Assembly: GCA_034401795.1 (NCBI GenBank)
Contig: JAVVLW010002751.1
Span: 1 to 64,000 of the forward strand
Source of the DNA: Chaetoderma sp. LZ-2023a
Lineage: Eukaryota; Mollusca; Caudofoveata; Chaetodermatida; Chaetodermatidae
DNA length: 64,000 bases
Reading direction: 5' to 3'
How positions within the stretch are numbered: position 1 is the stretch's first letter; the number at the start of each line of letters is the position of its first letter. This document shows, in pieces, positions 11,057-22,749 of the stretch. The notes below the pieces were generated by a model. It had not been told where the DNA came from. It did not search any database and saw nothing but the letters and a program-made list of their open reading frames with translations. The position numbers were made by a program, and so were the translations under genes.

Positions 11057-11762
11057 GTGAATATTTAACATTAGACGGGGGTTGAGCCTTACGCAACTTC
11101 TGTAAATGAGCGTAGCTATTGGCCCAAACATTGTTGGTCGGTCCACTGGACACTCGATAGTTAGGCGGTACACATCTTTCGGCCAAGAACATGGTGAACT
11201 GCTAGCAATGGCTAATTAAGACAGTCTCTTCACAGTGAGAATTACTAAAAAAATAAATAAATACTTCACAGCGGCTATCTGAATCTATCTGAACTGATCT
11301 GTGTTGCCAAATTACACTTAATGTTCTTATAAACCAAATGATCCACTTTTAAATTAACTACTTTATATAATTAATGACTAACACCACAAAATGACGAGGG
11401 CTATAAATATACGTCTATTGCTAGTGACCGCCATTAATATATGTATTAAATAAGTTATTAAGATGTATAGGCTACATTAATGTCGTACAATGAGGGGCAT
11501 AATAAAGACGCATTTGCCTTGTCAGACCCTGCATAAAACTGAAAATCTAAGCATCTAATACTAGGGATCTGATTAGTGTCTGAATAATTAAATACTTGGA
11601 TATGGCGGCAACACTTGAACCACACATCAGAAATCGGAAAAGTTAACGAAGTTATTAATAATGTGAATTGCGAGTTAATATTAAGATTTAAAAGTGTAAT
11701 TCTGAAATTACTATTAAAAAATCACAATCATAGGTCAGAATCCTAACCCCACTTTTCCCCAC
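11057..11762. other. Unassigned sequence between LINE B and the BEL element
   Basis: AT-rich DNA with no ORF, RNA gene or repeat that I recognise. It is the left flank of the BEL/Pao insertion. Confidence 0.5.
11758..11762. other. Target site duplication CCCAC (left)
   Basis: Matches CCCAC at 17,788-17,792 directly after the 3' LTR, as expected for retroviral-type integration. Confidence 0.9.
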
Positions 11763-11977
11763 TGTTCAGGACTAGGCGTAATGGTGTACTTTTTAGACTC
11801 AAATCTATATTAACGCTGTACAATTTAACGTGTACTTGGTTGACTTGTCGGATGAGGTTTTCACCCACATAAATAATAAAAAGGGTTTATACAGACTTCC
11901 GGTTATAATTGTTGATTTTTTCACAAATCACTGTGAAATCGTGATTTGTGTGTGTTCAAGTGTCGTTTTACTGAACA
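11763..11977 (+). repeat. BEL/Pao 5' LTR
   Basis: Starts TGTTCAGG and ends CTGAACA. A short AT-rich stretch 'aaataataaaaaggg' may supply promoter or polyadenylation signals. It is nearly identical to 17,572-17,787. Confidence 0.95.
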
Positions 11978-11981
11978 TAAT

Positions 11982-11998
11982 TGGTGCCGGAACCAGGG
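11982..11998 (+). other. Primer-binding site
   Basis: TGGTGCCGGAACCAGGG begins four bases after the LTR. TGG complements the CCA tail of a tRNA; I cannot name the tRNA. Confidence 0.75.
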
Positions 11999-12125
11999 AT
12001 TTAAAGTAAACTTTATCTGGGAGTCAATACTTGCGGCCCTGCATGTGCGGTGAGTGTATAAACACAACTGTTTGTTTCATAAACTGTGAACTTGTACAAA
12101 AGGTCACAGAGGTCGCATTATCAAT

Positions 12126-13214
12126 ATGACAGACAAGACAGTGCTACGGTCCCAAGCAGCGGCCCGTGGCTGGGTTGCTCGTGCCGGAAATAAGTTGGAG
12201 AGCCTCTGTAACGTTGCTGATATTTCTGTTATAGAATTAACTGATGCATTGGACGAGTTTGATCGCAGACTCGGTACTTTGGATCAAAGCCAAGAAGCAG
12301 TAGAACAGGCAATAGCTTTAACTGAGCTAGACAATGATATCAATGAAGCGGCCGATTTTCGTGAGAGGTCGCTGGTGCCTCGGATACAGGCAGCAGTACC
12401 ATTAGCATCACGTAACCCTGTACCCGAGGGTGGTGATCATATGCCTATAATGTCAGCTACAGCGGTTGAGGCCAAGTTGGCCAAATTAGAGCTTCCGACC
12501 TTCAGCGGGGATGTTATCACATGGATGTCCTTCTGGGAACAATTTCAAGCAGTTGTTCATGTAAGCGAGTTGCCGGACATCACCAAGAACTCCTATCTCT
12601 TGTCTCTTCTGGATGGCGACGCAAAGGCGGCGGTGCGGCGGTTGGCATTGACTGTTGCAAACTACAGGGCTGCATGTGACATTTTGGAAAAGCGTTTTGG
12701 ACGGCCAGAACGGACAATTTCTTCGCATCTACAGGCGCTGCTTACAATCATCGTACCATGACAACCCAAAGTATCTGTTCTATGGAAGATGTACGATGAC
12801 CTACACGCCTACGTACGCAGCCTGGATGTTCTGGGAATTAATGGGATACAGTACGGTATTGTGCTGACACCTCTTGTTCCGTCTCGCCTCCCTCTAGAGT
12901 TACGGATGGAGTGGGCGAGAGATGGTGAGCAGCATGACAGTGACTTACAGTTTCTGTTGTCATTTCTCCAGCATGAGATCGAGCACAGAGAGCGATATCA
13001 GACATTGTCCAAAGAGCACGACTCGGTAAATGAAGGCGCAGCCATGTCGATTGAAAAGAATGCGCCTATGGCTACCGCAGCAGCACTGCACTCATCATCC
13101 GAGATAGGTTGTTCAACTTGTGGTCTGGGTCAACGTCAAGGCCACACACCTGACCGATGCTACAGCATTACCAAAGCTCCTGTGGGCGAGAGAAAGCCAT
13201 ACTACGCTATGTAG
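12126..13214 (+). pseudogene. gag: BEL/Pao gag
   Basis: Gag builds the particle shell. The frame starts at the ATG at 12,126. It has an acidic helical N-terminus (about residues 1-120) followed by the DUF1759-type gag domain: LPTFSGDVITWMSFWEQF, then LLDGDAKAAVRRLALTVANY and LEKRFG. One in-frame TGA at 12,759-12,761 interrupts the domain; the same frame continues at WKMYDDLHAYVRSLDVLG up to the stop at 13,214. Near 13,190 the true coding path shifts frame into the zinc-knuckle part. BEL elements normally make one Gag-Pol polyprotein, and the continuity here agrees with that. Confidence 0.85.
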
Positions 13215-13786
13215 GGATATGTTTCCGGTGCCTGACAACTGCTAAGGGACACTCGTTTCGCAATTGTCAGGCCAAATATGCCAAATGTAAGGGAAAACAT
13301 CACACTTTATTATGTTTACCAAAACAAAACTCTGCCCCATCTGGTGTTACTAATAATACCCCTTTTATGCAACACCCCCTAAACACATGTGCGTCTGATC
13401 CAGGTATATCAATTGTTAATACAAATGTTTCAAATATAAATTCTGTTACGGGGATAGCTTCTCGAGTTTTATTACATGGCGGCCGTGTGTCCGTGCATAG
13501 TAAGTGTGGAGAGACTGAGTCTATTATTTTATTTGACACAGGTTCTGATAAGATCTTTTTTTCAAAACACTTAGTAGACAATACTGCGCCAGAGTGGATT
13601 GGGTCCCAAAACATTGCTTACGCGAGCATTGGCAGTGGTCACACCAGCAGTGCAGAGCAAAGGAATATTTACAGTATAATTTTACAAGGGCCTCGGGGGA
13701 ATACTGCAACCTTGTCAGCTATTGAGATTCCCGTTCCGTCCATCTGTTTCCCACAGTGTACTGACATCCTTTGGGAAAGATATTAA
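13157..13786 (+). pseudogene. pol: BEL/Pao zinc knuckle and aspartic protease
   Basis: The first knuckle is intact: CFRCLTTAKGHSFRNC at about 13,224-13,271. The second, KCKGKHHTLLC, has lost its first cysteine (Y before AKC). The protease active site is FDTGSD at about 13,532-13,549, in a region like DUF1758. It would cut the Gag-Pol polyprotein. The frame ends at 13,786, where a frameshift moves the remainder to the frame starting near 13,722. Confidence 0.85.
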
Positions 13787-15290
13787 GTTTGTTGATGTTC
13801 CTGTGGGACAGGAGGTGCGAGTGGACATTCTAGTAGTCCTATATGTCTACTGGAAGCTGATGACCCCTGAAATGGTATTCCTGCATGATGGTTTGGTTGC
13901 TCAGTGATCTGTGATTGGTTGGGTCTTGTCGGGCCCTTTGCCTGTGCCTACATTTGCAGCAACTCGGATGTGTGTTTCTCATCAACTGTTTTGCACACAA
14001 TTATCAGAGTCTGGCTTAAAGAGTTTCTGGGACTTGGATTCAGTGGGCATATGTGATAAGGAGCCCCTGGTAGTGGATCCAGTGTTGGATACATTTAACA
14101 AGCAGATACAGTTCTCTGAGGGCAGGTATGTAGTGCCTCCTACATAGAAGTCTGAGGAAGTGCGACCCAATCTCCTTAGCAATGAGAAAATGGCTAGGTC
14201 CCGTTTGGACCATCTGACACATCGCCTCAGCAAAGACCCAGATCTGGAGTCCAAATTTATAAGGTCTTTTGTGAGATGCAAATGGAGGGCATTATAGAGG
14301 AGGTTCCTGAAATTGAGACATGTGGTTCTCACACCACCTTTCATATGCCATACCGTCCAGTGGTCAAGGGGAGTAGCCAGACCACAAAAGATCCGTCCTG
14401 TATTTAATGCCTCGGTTAAGGGGTTTAATGGAGTATCATTGAATGATTGCCTGGAGACAGGTCCTAGCATGCTCCCTGATCTTCCTGGTATTTTGTTGCG
14501 TTTCAGGCGGTGGAAAGTTGCTCTTTTAGCTGATGTGACAAAGGCGTTTCATCAGATCCAGGTCCGACCTGAAGACCAGGGTATGCATAGATTTTTCTTG
14601 AGTGACCGGGGTGTCATCCAGCGGATGAGGTTTGTGCGTGTACCCTTTGGCAACAAAAGCAGCCCATTTCTACTCAATACTACTATTAAATATCACTTGA
14701 CACAGTTCCCTTAATCACGTGTGACAGAAAAACTGTCTGAAAACCTGTATGTGGATGACTGGTTATCTGGGTGCGATGAAGACTCGGAGGGTTGTGACAG
14801 GCTTCGTGAGACTGATGAGGTCATGAGTCAAGCTGGAATGTCTCTGGCAGAATGGCGTTCAAATTGTAAACAGGTTGATGATTTGTTAAGTCGGGACTTC
14901 GTTGACAAGTTGGCAGGAGAAGACTCTTTCACGGTATTAGGTATGCGATGGTTAGCAGCCCAGGATTGTTTCTCCTTTGATGTCTTTTTGGTATCTAGTG
15001 ATCTGTGTGTCACAAAACGGCTGGTCCTGAGTCTCATATCACGTGTATTTCTTTCACCCTTCATCATGACGGCCAAGTGCCTGTTTCAGGAACTTTGGAG
15101 GCTTGGACTGGCATGGGATGAGGTAATGCCTGTGGAAATACAGAAGAGATTTTCACAGTGGCTCCAACGTTTGGAGTTTTTGAAAACCTGGAAGATTCCT
15201 CGGAGTTACACTGGAGTCACTTGGTATGACAATAGTGTATTCCAGCTGCAGGCCTTTGGAGATGCATTCCAGTTGGCTTACGGCGCATAG
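13722..15290 (+). pseudogene. pol: BEL/Pao reverse transcriptase
   Basis: The region copies element RNA into DNA. It holds the protease-RT linker and the palm domain: IRPVFNASVKG, LLADVTKAFHQIQV (motif A Asp present), VPFGNKSSPF and NLYVDDWLSG (catalytic YVDD at 14,747-14,758). The thumb and connection follow to 15,290. In-frame stops lie at 13,905, 14,145 and 14,712. Around 14,265-14,385 the coding path visits another frame (VPEIETCGSHTTFHMPYRPVV). All catalytic aspartates seen are intact, so damage is from frame breaks, not active-site loss. Confidence 0.88.
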
Positions 15291-15349
15291 TCTACTTAAA
15301 TGTACAGCTGCAGGATAGAACGTAGAAGCCATCCCTGGTTATTGCTCAG

Positions 15350-15712
15350 GCTACGGTAGCCCCCTTGAAGAGATTGAGTTTGCCACGTCTCGAGTTGTTA
15401 GGTGCCCTACTTTGTGCCCGCTTAGTGGTGTATGTGAGGCAGGCATTAAAGTTGCCTGACGATATGATTTGTCACTGCTGGACAGACTCTATTGTGACTC
15501 TAGCATGGATCCAGAGTGACCTGCATAAGTGGAAACCATTTGTTGGTAACAAGGTTGCTGAGATCCAGACACTTATTAGTCTTTCAAAGTGGCATCATCT
15601 TCCTGGTAAAGAAAATCCGGTAGATTTGGTCACGCCTGGAATCTCAGCAGCAGCGTTGCTAAAATCACAGCTCTGGCTTCAAGGTCCTGTTTTTTTTGTC
15701 AGAAACGATTGA
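15350..15712 (+). pseudogene. pol: BEL/Pao RNase H
   Basis: RNase H removes the RNA strand during reverse transcription. RLSLPRLELLGALLCARLV and CHCWTDSIVTLAWIQSD (acidic residue in WTDS) followed by WHHLPGKENPVDLVTPG are typical of BEL/Pao. A stop at 15,288-15,290 and a frame change near 15,300 separate it from the RT. Confidence 0.8.
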
Positions 15713-15959
15713 TTGTGATTCAGGTAGTGGAAACCTCGCAGTTGGTGATGACAATCGGAACAATAGTTCTGTTGCGATTATGATGGAGGAGGTCTGGGGA
15801 TCAGGTGTTTCAGAGTATCTGCTAATCAGTGTAGCTTTGGAAGAAGGCAACCCTGCGGCATCTTGTGTTAATGGTGAAGGTCCTTATTTGGATATGGTTC
15901 TTAAGATTGTCCGATGGAGTAGTTTGGCACGAGCCATGCGAGTGATGGGCTGGATACAG

Positions 15960-17370
15960 CAGCAAGGTATCCCAAGATCTGCGTAGGTAGGATGATTTGT
16001 CCTTCAATGAGCTCAGGGATGCTAATCTCGGGTTGGTACAGTATGTTCAGAAGCACGAGTTTAAGAAGGAACTCCAGGCTCTTCAAAGTAATCGGCCAGT
16101 GCCTATGGGCCTTCAATTCTTAAATTGACTCCGTTCATTGTAGAGGATGGTTTGCTTCATGTTCAGGGTATACTTCAATTTGCGGGTTAACCATACGAAG
16201 CTGAACACCCTGTTATTATACCCAACGGTCATTTAGGCGTACTGCTCGCCAGGTACATGTAAGTTTGAAGCATGCAGGCGTGAACAGCATGCTGGTTGAG
16301 CTCAGGAATCAGTACTGAATTCTGGGTGCGAGATGTGCCTGTAAAAAGGTAAAACGAGAATTCATTTCTTGCCAGCGTCTAGATGCCCCACCAGGTATAC
16401 AAACTATGGATCCTTTGCCAGAGATGCGCGTTAAGCAAGCCCTGCCATTTTCTGTCACAGGACTGGATCATGGGGGATCCTTGTACTGTTGTGATTATGT
16501 CGGGAAGAAATTCTATGTTCTTCTATACACCTGTTCAGTAACCAGGGCCGTACATTTGGAACTGGTAGATTCCTTGTCTTGTATGATCACTGTATTGGCC
16601 TTACGATGGTTCATTGCACGTCGTGACATGCCAACTATCATGATGTCAGACAATGTTAAGGGTTTCTTGGCAGCAAAGGATCACTTGCTAGGGGTCCTTG
16701 GCCCAGAAGGGCCAGATTGGAAGTTCTTTGTGCCTCGTGCTCCATCGTGGGGAGGTTGGTGGGAGAGACTTATAGGATCAATCAAGTCAGCTTTGAAGAG
16801 ATCCTTAGGTAAAAGGTCACTCACTCGGGTGGAATTAGAAACAACTCTTCATGAGGTTGAGGCTTGTGTCGACTCCAGGCCGCTGATATTTGGTGGAGAT
16901 TAACTGGATTCTGGGGCGCCTTTGACCCATCCCATTTCCTTCTGTGCAGATCGTCTAGTTTCAAGCCCACCATCAATTCAGAATGCATTGCACTTGAACC
17001 TCATGATCTGGTTGAGCGGCAGGAGCTCGGTAGACAACTACTTGATAGGTGTTGGTCATGTTGGGTCAAAGAGTATTTACGCAACCTCCCGCCCAATAGG
17101 GGCGTCCCTGCTAATAAAGGCGGTGTGCAAGTAGGATCTGTAGTTCTGATTCGGGGTGGAGGACCCAAAAGGTTGCAGTGGCCCCTTGGGGTTGTTCAGG
17201 TGGTTCATCCAGGTCGTGATGGATTAATACACGCTGTTTGTGTGAACACTGCCAAGGGCCGCTACGTAAGGCCTATCCAATGTATTCATGATCTTGAAAT
17301 AATTGATTGTCACGGTCTTTCCCCCACAAAACTATGCACGATCACCAAATTCTCAAGATCAATCAGATGA
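15960..17370 (+). pseudogene. pol: BEL/Pao integrase with C-terminal DUF5641-like region
   Basis: Integrase inserts the DNA copy. A zinc-binding H2C2 region at about 16,255-16,380 reads in mixed frames (HAGVNSMLVELRNQYW, CACKKVKREF). The catalytic core (16,406-16,903) has all three acidic residues: D in TGLDHGGSLY, D in MMSDNVKGF and E in WWERLIGSIKSALKR. A frameshift near 16,900 moves the rest to a second frame, with CWVKEYLRNLP and VLIRGGGPKRLQWPLGVV, which is the C-terminal region typical of BEL/Pao. Confidence 0.85.
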
Positions 17371-17558
17371 ACCTTCATACAAGGTTATCCATGGATCCGA
17401 TACGCATGGCAGTGACAATTCGCGTGATCCAAACCTGGTAGTACCTATGTGTCCAGACTCAACAAAAAATATGATGAATATTTCACTAAGATGAACCTTT
17501 TAGCTCCCCTTCATAGACTAAAGATCTCATGTTAATTTCGAGTCTTCACTGAGACTCC

Positions 17559-17571
17559 AAGGTGGGGAGAA
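17559..17571 (+). other. Polypurine tract
   Basis: AAGGTGGGGAGAA directly precedes the 3' LTR and would prime plus-strand DNA synthesis. Confidence 0.7.
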
Positions 17572-17787
17572 TGTTCAGGATTGGGCGTAATGGTGTCATT
17601 TTTAGACTCAAATCTATATTAACACAGTACAATTTAACATGTACTTGGTTGACTTGTCGGGTGATGTTTTCACCCACATAAATAATAAAAAAGGGTTTAT
17701 ACAGACTTCCGGTTATAATTGTTGATTTTTTCACAAATCACTGTAACTTCGTGATTTGTGTGTGTTCAAGTGTCGTTTTACTGAACA
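17572..17787 (+). repeat. BEL/Pao 3' LTR
   Basis: TGTTCAGG to CTGAACA. By eye it differs from the 5' LTR at about 12 bases plus one extra A in the A-run. Confidence 0.95.
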
Positions 17788-17792
17788 CCCAC
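17788..17792. other. Target site duplication CCCAC (right)
   Basis: Partner of the copy at 11,758-11,762. Confidence 0.9.
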
Positions 17793-18702
17793 ACTTGTCA
17801 GTGTCGTGACTGAAAATAAACGTAGCAAACACTGGCTTGCGATACAAGCGACTTTCCCGGCCGAGAGTCATATTTTAACATTATTGGTTTCGAATTGCGC
17901 GATTTGAAGACCAATATAGGCTTGAAAATCAATGTTTGTAATTGATTTGCTCTCTTTGTAACGGTATCTACGCAGGCGGAACCGATGTGGATTGATGGCC
18001 TGAACGATATCATATTGAGCTCCAATAACTTCACAGCAATGTCAAGCAAGTGTGATTGATGGCCATTTGAGACAGCTTAGATTAATCTTAGCATCTCCTC
18101 CTCCACCCAATATAAACATGTTTTGTGCACATGCCAGACTGCCAATCAATCTATTTTTGCAGAAATTTACGGATTTTTGGATTCCTATTGGTATATAGTT
18201 TAGCCTAATTTTATTTTCTTCCTTCGATTGAGTCAAGTATAAACTCTGTCAAAGTAGAAACACAGTTAATATACACAAATTTAGTCACTGGGCGAATAAC
18301 TTAATTGAAAACACAATTATATTGTCAGCCCCTGTCAAAAAGCGTTCAGTAAAAGTCCTAGGTTGGCGATGATCTCCATGGAGAGTGATCTCATCACTGT
18401 GTACTGTTTAGCAGCATACAATTCCTTGCGTGTATGCAATTATTATTTTTGCTAAATGTAATAAAAATACATTTTTGCGAATTCTTCTAGTATGCCCTAA
18501 AATATTAAATTAACCATACACCTCGAAAGACTAAATGCACATAATAATCAATTAAAAATATTGTTTAGAATTATCTGAAACAATTTTGTGGGCCCGCTGC
18601 TTCCTATGCTAGCAACATTTTCTTGTGTGTTGTGACATTAGTTTTAAATATTAACCCTTTAATGACTAAATTTCTTCGAAAAATTAAAACATTTGCTTAT
18701 TG
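17793..18702. other. Unassigned sequence right of the BEL element
   Basis: AT-rich, with only short random ORFs. I see nothing further. Confidence 0.5.
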
Positions 18703-18806
18703 AATGTCTATTTGCAGGCCAAGAGAAGACTATTTTTGACATTTTGCCAGTCATTTCAGTGGTAAAATTTCAAAAATAGACTTCTCTTGGCCTGTAAATA
18801 GACATT
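18703..18806. repeat. Palindromic MITE-like element, single copy
   Basis: About 100 bp forms one near-perfect palindrome: 'aatgtctatttgcaggccaa' on the left is mirrored by 'ggcctgtaaatagacatt' on the right. The arms contain 'gagaagactatttttga' and a 'gccagtcatttcagtggta' core. The same core occurs in the satellite at 28.4-29.8 kb and at 37.35 and 37.94 kb. Confidence 0.75.
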
Positions 18807-19489
18807 ACTCAGAACCACTACAGAGGCCGGGTTTGGCCGGTTTCGTCACGAAAGTGTTAAACAGGCCACATGGAAAATTGCCATGTTATTAAGATTATGC
18901 GACATCATGGCTGATGTGGTTAATATAACTAACAAACCTTTTTATGGTAAACGTTGTGCCACACATATTTGCTTTTCCCCTAATATTGCCATCGCCATAG
19001 TGCACATTTCTGTTTCTCTGACCCACCATTGTTTGAATTGAATCTGCTAAAGACGCTAACACCATGTTCAAAGATTTTCATTGATGACATAATTGGACCA
19101 GGGTGCTGAATATTTGTATGTACGACACACTGCGGAAAATCAATATTGTCTGAGTATCTCCATAATAGAACACCCACTTACAGATGAATGATTTCAAAAT
19201 GGTGACCAGTATTCCATTATCAAATGTTTTCTTTGACATGTCTCTGAATAAACACAACCGGTATGTGTTTATATCAATTCCATGTCTTGAGTATGGCTTG
19301 CAATATCTATTCGGTTAAAATATATTTATCTTTTTCAGTAAATTTGACTAGAGACATCAGTTGATAACCTCCTCATGGTCATTTTACTGTTGTGGTTCAG
19401 GTGAGGAAACGTTTATATTTTCCGTGATACGAATGGAATGAAATATGATTATTATCCCCACGTTTTAAAAAAACGTTGAAGATATTGTT
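18807..19489. other. Unassigned sequence
   Basis: No gene or repeat recognised. Confidence 0.5.
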
Positions 19490-20815
19490 ATCGCCTATCC
19501 GTCCGGCACGCTATCTCCTCCAAAATCGTTAGGTGGCATTCAACCAAATTTGGTATGTGGGTTACCCTTATGATTCCGCTTTGCAAGACGATATTTACAT
19601 TTGGCTCCGCGTGGGGTGCGTGGCAGAGATCAAAAGGCCAACTCACACGTAACGCAACTCCTATCAAACTGTTAGACGTAACTGAGCCAAATTTAATATG
19701 CAAATTACCCATATGATTCCGGAGTGCATGAGGACGTTTACATTTGACTCCGCCCCCAGGGGGCATAGGAGGGGTCAAAAGGTAAAATTGCAACATGTGG
19801 AAATTGATCGCAACCGAAACCGTTGGACAGAATTCAAGGAAATGTAGTATGTGAGTACCCATATCAATGTGGAGTATATGAGCACATTTACATTTTGGCC
19901 CACCCCCAGGGGTGAATGGGGAGGGGAGGGGGTCACAAGTAAAACAAATTTGTATTGCAATGCAAATCCTCCGAAACCGTTAGACGGAACTCAACCAAAT
20001 TTGATATGTGAGCTACCCATAAGATTGCGGAGTGCAAGAGGCCATTTACATTTGGGGTCAGAAGGTCAAATTTTAACCTGCGTAAATTGATTGTAACGCA
20101 TCTCCTCCGAAACCGTTGGACAGAATCAACGAAATTTGGTGTGATTTACCGAGATCAATGTTAAGTCCATAAGTACATTTACATTTATCCCATCCCCATG
20201 GGATAGTGGTGGATGGGGATCAAAAGGTAAAACATTGATTGTAATGCAACTCCTCCGAAACCATTGAACAGAATTCAACCACGTTTGGTATGTGAGTTAC
20301 CCATACCGATGTGGAGTTACATTTGGCCCCGCCACATTTGGGTGGGGGGAATGGGGGCGCGGGGGGGGGGGGGGCTGGGGTCAAAAGTTCAATAAATTAA
20401 TTATAATGCAACTCCACCGAGACGGAATTCAACCAAATTTGGTATGTAAGTTACCCATATCAATATGGAGTGCATGACCACATTTAGATTTGGCGCCACC
20501 CCAGGGGTGGGTGAGGTGCAGTCCAAGTGTCAAGAAATTGATTGTAATGCAACTCCTCCGAAAAGATTGGACAGAATTCAACGAAATATAGTATGTGAGT
20601 TACCCATATCACTGTGGAGTGGATGAGCACATTTACATTTGGCCCCGCCCCGGTCATTATTTGTAATTGTAATGCAACTCCGCTGACACGGTTGGATGAA
20701 ATTCAACCAAATTTTTGTATGTGCATTATCGGTATGATCGTGGAGTGCAAAAGGACATTTACATTTGGCTCCGCCACCGGGGGTGGGTTGTGGGTGTGAT
20801 GACACGTCATGGACC
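19490..20815. repeat. Tandem array of about 148-bp units, about 9 copies
   Basis: Each unit has the order: 'ctcctccgaaaccgttggac', a 'gaattcaaccaaatttggta' motif, 'gtgagttacccatat', 'gtggagtgcatgagcacatt', a 'tacatttggccccgcc' G/C-rich block, and 'ggtcaaaaggtaaa'. The 'ttcaacnaaatttg' motif recurs near 19,535, 19,685, 19,830, 19,987, 20,122, 20,270, 20,425, 20,573 and 20,697. Single or double units also occur at 26.7, 27.45 and 35.94 kb. A G run is at 20,360-20,373. Confidence 0.85.
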
Positions 20816-21059
20816 AATCAATCTATCAGAATTTCATGGAATCACACCATATTGTTCTAAAACATACTTACAACTGAAACCTTTATAACAAACTGACAAG
20901 ATGTCGCATCAAAACCACCTTTTGCATCTGAATTTCATATTCATAGCTCGCCGATTTCATGTCGATCAATGGACCTTTACAGTTTTAGCTATGCTCTGCC
21001 CATCTCTATCTAAGCTCACCCACACGTCATCGGTGGTGAGATCGACCGATCTCTGCAAA

Positions 21060-21345
21060 TCCCCGACGACCAATTTCCAGAAAACTATACAGGTAAGCTG
21101 TTACATGTTTTGAAACAAATTTGACTGGCCATAGGCAGCAACAGCGTCCCGTCTAATTAGTTTCAAAATATTCAACATAATCTTTATTAAATGGTAAAGA
21201 CATATATTTCGTACAATGTGTCAGACTATTAAGCGTTAAAGACGGACTATATTGCGTCATTCATGACGTCATGATTATGACGTCAGCCTACACGTCACGT
21301 ATTTGATTATGACGTTATATGACGTCATATGATGGATGGATAGAC
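21060..21345. repeat. Dispersed repeat with CRE-like palindromes
   Basis: 'ttttgaaacaaatttgactg', 'gcagcaacagcgtc', 'ttagtttcaaaatattcaac' and related blocks reappear at 26.97, 27.70, 30.16, 39.2, 62.4 and 62.95 kb. This copy ends with four TGACGTCA-like palindromes within 75 bp (21,262-21,335). Confidence 0.6.
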
Positions 21346-22427
21346 TTGGAAAGGTCAACTGCTTGATATCACTTTGGCTATTGTGACTGAACACGAGTGG
21401 GTATGGCTCTGTATGGCGGTATAATAATAAAATACACAATTCTCGTTATTAAGTCAATTTCGAATGATATTCACATTTTGTGTGATGCAAGGCAGGTTTC
21501 TGTGAAACAGCAAAAGCACACTAATTGTATTGAATTATGTATTGTTAAACATGTGATTTTTTACGCGTTACAAATTAAACCATGCACGTTTAAGTTTTGG
21601 ACGTGTTTGTTGTTGGCTCTATTAATTTAACTAACTTCCCTGATCTGGGTTTACATGCCCATACTGTGCATTAGATTGTTTATTATTGCATAGCTTAGTT
21701 CAATCAACATACATACGTCCACGCTCACTTTCTAAGTACAAGAGCTTGGGAAAGGCAGCCTACACAGTTTTCCCATGGAGCTATATGACCATGTCAGCTG
21801 AATAATCAATGGTTTGTGTAATACTTTCTCTACCCTGGTGTGATCTGGATAGGTACAGATAATGACACCACTAAAGCAAGACAAGGCATGATGAACCTAT
21901 AGTCCGTCTGTCAAGTCCAACTTTTTAACCCTTACTCTAGCTATATAGTGGGCAGGTATAGAAACATGCCAATGGTACCATTTGCTCAGTGCATCAACTG
22001 GGATTTTTTCAGACGTAAACATAAGAAGGTGGCAAGTAAAACTTCTCCAATACGTTCAACACATGATGCCGCATTAACAAAACATGTTTCGTACACAGAG
22101 ACGGCTAATGCAAAGAGAAAGCCTCTGCTATGAACTACATGATGGACCATTGTCTTAAATAATGCATGCCACATGGACAGGTCTAACTATATATGCTGTA
22201 ATGTATCAAGCACAATTTAATTGCAAGTTGCGGTGACATCTTATAAGTTCATAATTATGGGCACTAAAAACCACTAGATTTGGTTATGACCGAGTCCATT
22301 AAAACACATTAACTGCCATAATCAACAAGGTGACGGAAGCGAGAAATTGGGAAACTTTTATTTCCTAAGATTTTAATACATTGTCAAGCTATTTTCTGCG
22401 TCATAGTAGTCTTATGGTAGTGCTGTT
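21346..22427. other. Unassigned sequence
   Basis: Short ORFs only, none recognisable. Confidence 0.5.

Positions 22428-22749
<322 letters not shown>

Larger units (their letters stand above)
11763..17787 (+). mobile_element. BEL/Pao LTR retrotransposon, full length but coding-dead
   Basis: The element has two LTRs of about 215 bp with the inverted ends TGTTCAG/CTGAACA. A perfect 5-bp target duplication CCCAC lies at 11,758-11,762 and 17,788-17,792. A primer-binding site follows the 5' LTR and a purine-rich tract precedes the 3' LTR. The internal order is gag, zinc knuckle, protease, reverse transcriptase, RNase H, integrase, which is the BEL/Pao order. By eye the LTRs differ at about 12 positions plus one indel, so the insertion is moderately old. 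Every domain is present, but in-frame stops and frameshifts break the coding region at eight or more places. There is no sign of an envelope gene. Confidence 0.92.
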
